Positions 61,218 to 64,000 of a stretch of 64,000 bases of DNA are shown here, in pieces (the first letter of the stretch is position 1; every line of letters begins with the position of its first letter). This stretch comes from Tupaia tana (Eukaryota; Chordata; Mammalia; Scandentia; Tupaiidae), in the NCBI GenBank assembly GCA_026018925.1, contig JAKSZU010000012.1, positions 26,525,814-26,589,813 of the forward strand. Reading direction: 5' to 3'. The notes beneath the pieces are model-generated. The model searched no databases. It had not been told where the DNA came from and saw only the letters and a list, made by a program, of their open reading frames with translations. The position numbers were made by a program, and so were the translations under genes.

Positions 61218-61469
61218 GGGACCAGCAGTTAGCATAATTGCTATGTTGCTGTACTCCCATATAGTCAACCGCAGTTCGAATCCTGGACTTGGTGGCTTAA
61301 ACTCACGCTGGGCACGTATGCGTGTGTGCGTGCCCAAGATCATGAGAGGAGAATGGAGGAGAAGGGATTGCATCATGACCATCCCCCTGGGGGGTGATTT
61401 CTCTCTTCCTGTCTCTCTGTCTTTCTCTGTCTTTCTGGAGAGCACGTGCACCCTATAGCAAAAACCTCT

Positions 61470-61502
<33 letters not shown>
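61218..61502 (+). mobile_element. Young SINE (type A), variant subfamily, long poly(A)
   Basis: gggaccagcagttagcataa head; same ctctcttcctgtctctctgt block as 60640-60898; about 33 A at the end. Duplication aaagaactatgct at 61205-61217 and 61500-61512. Confidence 0.94.
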
Positions 61503-61507
<5 letters not shown>

Positions 61508-61512
61508 ATGCT

Positions 61513-62200
61513 TGTAGATCAGAGAATAGAGATGAATAGGCATACTATCAGACAAAGAAGTTTCTTACATGCCATTTTCAACAACTAAATGAGTAATCCA
61601 TGAGAGCGAAGGTCTATAGTAGTCATAGCATCATATATATTTTAAAAATTTTTAAAATTACTGCATCTTGACAAGTGTAAACGTTATTTCTTAGCTGGTG
61701 CAAGCCTAATACCTGCGATTTTTACTAGTATGTGTCTTTTTAAAAAAGTGAAAAAATACATTGACTAAAGTAAATTTATTTTTTAACAAAAAAGACTTTT
61801 TTTAAAAAGTAATCTATTTAAGTCATTTAAATGTTAAGAAATTTGAAACTGTTTACTGTTTCTGCTTCCACAATTCCAAATATTTATTTTGGTGTATATA
61901 TGGTTATTTCAACAGAACTTGCATTAATTATTTTGTTTTTAATAAATATAAACCTGAAATTTTTGTATGTAAAAAATACTTTTCATAATTTAGAAGGGAA
62001 AGGTTATTTGAAATAAAACTGGCAGGGTACAATTATTTAGAAGTTTGCTGCAATATCGGTACCTTCTATTTATTACAACTCTCCATAGAGTAACAGAAAT
62101 TCTTGAAGGTAGAATAGGCATTTAAACCTTTGACAATCAATGAATTCTAGAATCAAAATTATATTTTTAAACGAAACAATTCATGAATTAAATAAGTTTA
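61513..62200. other. Intergenic, AT-rich
   Basis: No gene or recognised repeat. Confidence 0.4.
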
Positions 62201-62201
62201 C

Positions 62202-62466
62202 TGGGACCAACAAATGGCATAATGGTTATGTCTCTAGACTCCCATGTCATTGACCGCAGTTCAAGTCCTGGACCTGGTGGTTTAAAACTTACACTGGATG
62301 TGTGTACGTGCATTCCCAAGTTTCTGAGAAGAAATTATGGCATGGCCATCTCCCCTGGGGGGTGATATTCTGCTTTTTGTCTCTTTGTCTCTTTTTGTCT
62401 CTCTGGCAAGTCTACATGCCCTATAGCAAAAATCTCTCTGTATCTCTATCTATCTATCTACCTATT
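62202..62466 (+). mobile_element. Diverged type A SINE
   Basis: gggaccaacaaatggcataa head, ctcccctggggggtgatatt body, gccctatagcaaaaatctc end, passing into a (tatc)n run. Confidence 0.85.
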
Positions 62467-62884
62467 TACAAATGAAACCAGTTTGGAAACCATTTTCATT
62501 TTCCCCAAACATAACCCTCCGAGTGAGGATCTGCCATTATCTCTGAACAGTCTGACCTATGAGGAAGGAAAAAAACTGTTACTTCAGGAAGTCAGGGAGA
62601 TTTCCTGGTTGACTTCTACGTCTAGGTCTATCAGATCTTTAAGCACAGGAAACTGAGAGAAAAACTAAAAAAAAGAAGAAAAAATTTACTTTACATAAAA
62701 AATAAAAAAATACTCGTCATGTAGTCAAAGCCTGAATCGTGGAAATTTATTTTCAGTTTATTTATTTATTTCTTTTCTGTTGAGAATCTAACAGAAAAGA
62801 CTTTGGGCATGTGAATTGCGATCTTTTCATTTTAAAAGTGAATACAGTGGCTATACACTAGCCATAAAGACTTTTTGTTTTAGC

Positions 62885-63001
62885 TTTACTTATCTCTAAA
62901 ATGGGTATTATAATTTTGTTCCTAGATTCACTTATCTCTAAAATGGGTATCTTAATTTTGTTCCTAGGTTCACTTGCTCCTAAAATGGGTATCGTATTTA
63001 G
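62885..63001. repeat. 42-bp minisatellite, about 2.8 units
   Basis: Units start at 62885, 62927 and 62969; each has ctaaaatgggtat, and the first two also contain attttgttcctag. Confidence 0.9.
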
Positions 63002-63042
63002 ATTGAAGTATACAGAATTGACAATAATTTTATTCTTTGGAA

Positions 63043-63268
63043 AGATTTTTTTCTATAAGGTGTGTGCTCCTACTGGAGAGACAGAAAGCAAGAAATCTCC
63101 CAGAGGGAATGGCTACACTACAGTCCCTTCTCCAATTTACCCTTGGGATTTTGGGCGCACGCGCAAACATGACCAGCCTGAATGTCAAGCTGCTCAGTCT
63201 GGGACTTGAACCACAGTCAATCACATGGGAGTCCGGTACCTTAATCACTATACTACCTGCTGACCCCA
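63043..63268 (-). mobile_element. Diverged type A SINE
   Basis: gatttttttctataaggtgt, ctcccagagggaatggctac, head accttaatcactatactacc then tgctgacccc. Confidence 0.7.
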
Positions 63269-63269
63269 C

Positions 63270-64000
63270 AGTAATTGATCTTTTAACCTACATGAAGGAC
63301 AATTTTGATCCAATATTTTTTATCCCAGGCAACAGATTGTATCAAATAAAAAATAATTAATGAAAATATTTTATAAACTTATAAATAAAACAATATATAA
63401 ACTGTTGACATAAATAAATAGTCACAATTTATCTAAAAAATTTAAAACATAGACAGACGAGGCATATTCCAGGGTTTTTGCTAAATCAAAATTTTTATTA
63501 TGCATTCTGAAAATTTTAAATGAATAAATGAATCCTCTGTGTTCAAATGCAACACTGCCACTCAGTAGTAGTATAAGTTTAAACATTGTTAGACCTCCTG
63601 AGCAATCAGCTTTCTTTTCTGTGAAACAGAAGGAGACTCCTTCCCTCTCCATTTGATTATTCAGACTAAAAACGACAGTACTTATAAGATTCTTAATGGA
63701 GTTCAGGGAACACTGAAAACATGGACTACCATTGATGACTATTACATCTCTGTCATCAGTAGTTTTAGCCAAGTCTACATTCTGGCTTCTGAAAGTTCCC
63801 TGAGAAAAAGATCTGGAGTGGGTACTAGGTCTTGGAAAATCAAACTCTGGAGCTGGAGAGAAGAATGTATTATAATGATTTACTATTTACCTACACTAGG
63901 CCCCTTGGTACTCCTAGTTTTCAGTTACAGAAAGGTCCTTAGGACTCATTCCTTAAGGGACCATGAGGATAAGATGTGGGAACAGGTAAGGCTTGCTTAA
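63270..64000. other. Intergenic to window end
   Basis: No gene recognised. Open frames of 115-116 residues on both strands overlap each other and lack domains. A MIR-like stretch may lie near 63540-63660. Confidence 0.35.

Noticed and set aside
63422-64000. 115-116 residue frames at the window end, both strands
   Set aside because: They overlap on opposite strands and have no domain or conserved motif; not supported as genes.

Overview
This is nuclear DNA from a placental mammal. It holds intron-containing or single-exon mammalian genes, MIR, L2 and L1 relics, and about 40 tRNA-derived SINEs; there are no operons, bacterial features or CRISPR arrays. Gene content and order match the olfactory-receptor-rich region next to the beta-globin cluster (human 11p15.4), read in the opposite direction: class I olfactory receptor, OLFM5, UBQLNL, UBQLN3, UBQLN5, then an OR52D1-type receptor on the other strand. 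The SINEs are neither primate Alu nor rodent B1/B2. One family looks like a tRNA head joined to a 7SL-like body. With the high similarity to human proteins that I recall, this suggests a non-primate Euarchontoglires species; a tree shrew is my first guess and a colugo second. This is an inference, not a determination.

Layout. Positions 1-5900 are intergenic and contain a clean 275-bp solo LTR (2490-2764). A GC-rich class I olfactory receptor gene lies at 5949-6965 (+). A six-exon olfactomedin gene, OLFM5, spans 9345-14523 (+) and reconstructs to an uninterrupted 498-residue secreted protein. Three intronless-CDS ubiquilin genes follow in one direction: UBQLNL (16966-18804), UBQLN3 (25071-27038) and UBQLN5 (38992-40551). 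UBQLN3 and UBQLN5 are separated by an antisense L1 relic of about 3.9 kb (about 32.5-36.4 kb) broken up by younger SINEs. Positions 40.6-52 kb are repeat-rich (L2, SINEs, microsatellites) and include a short relic of an OR52-type receptor at about 45.16 kb. The OR52D1-type receptor is at 52237-53193 (-). The last 10.7 kb shows no gene, only SINEs, a mariner-type MITE, MIR and simple repeats.

How the genes relate. The olfactory receptors are odorant GPCRs of sensory neurons. The three ubiquilins share the family plan (N-terminal ubiquitin-like domain, STI1-type middle, C-terminal UBA domain) and are the fast-evolving, testis-associated members of a proteasome-shuttle family. UBQLN3 and UBQLN5 carry nearly the same CRE-like promoter block in opposite orientations. 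OLFM5 is an OLFM4-like secreted glycoprotein whose human counterpart is a pseudogene.

No wholly new system was found. The points most worth checking are the intact OLFM5, the intact UBQLN5, the shared promoter block, the two MITE families, a tail-less SINE insertion and the olfactory receptor relic.
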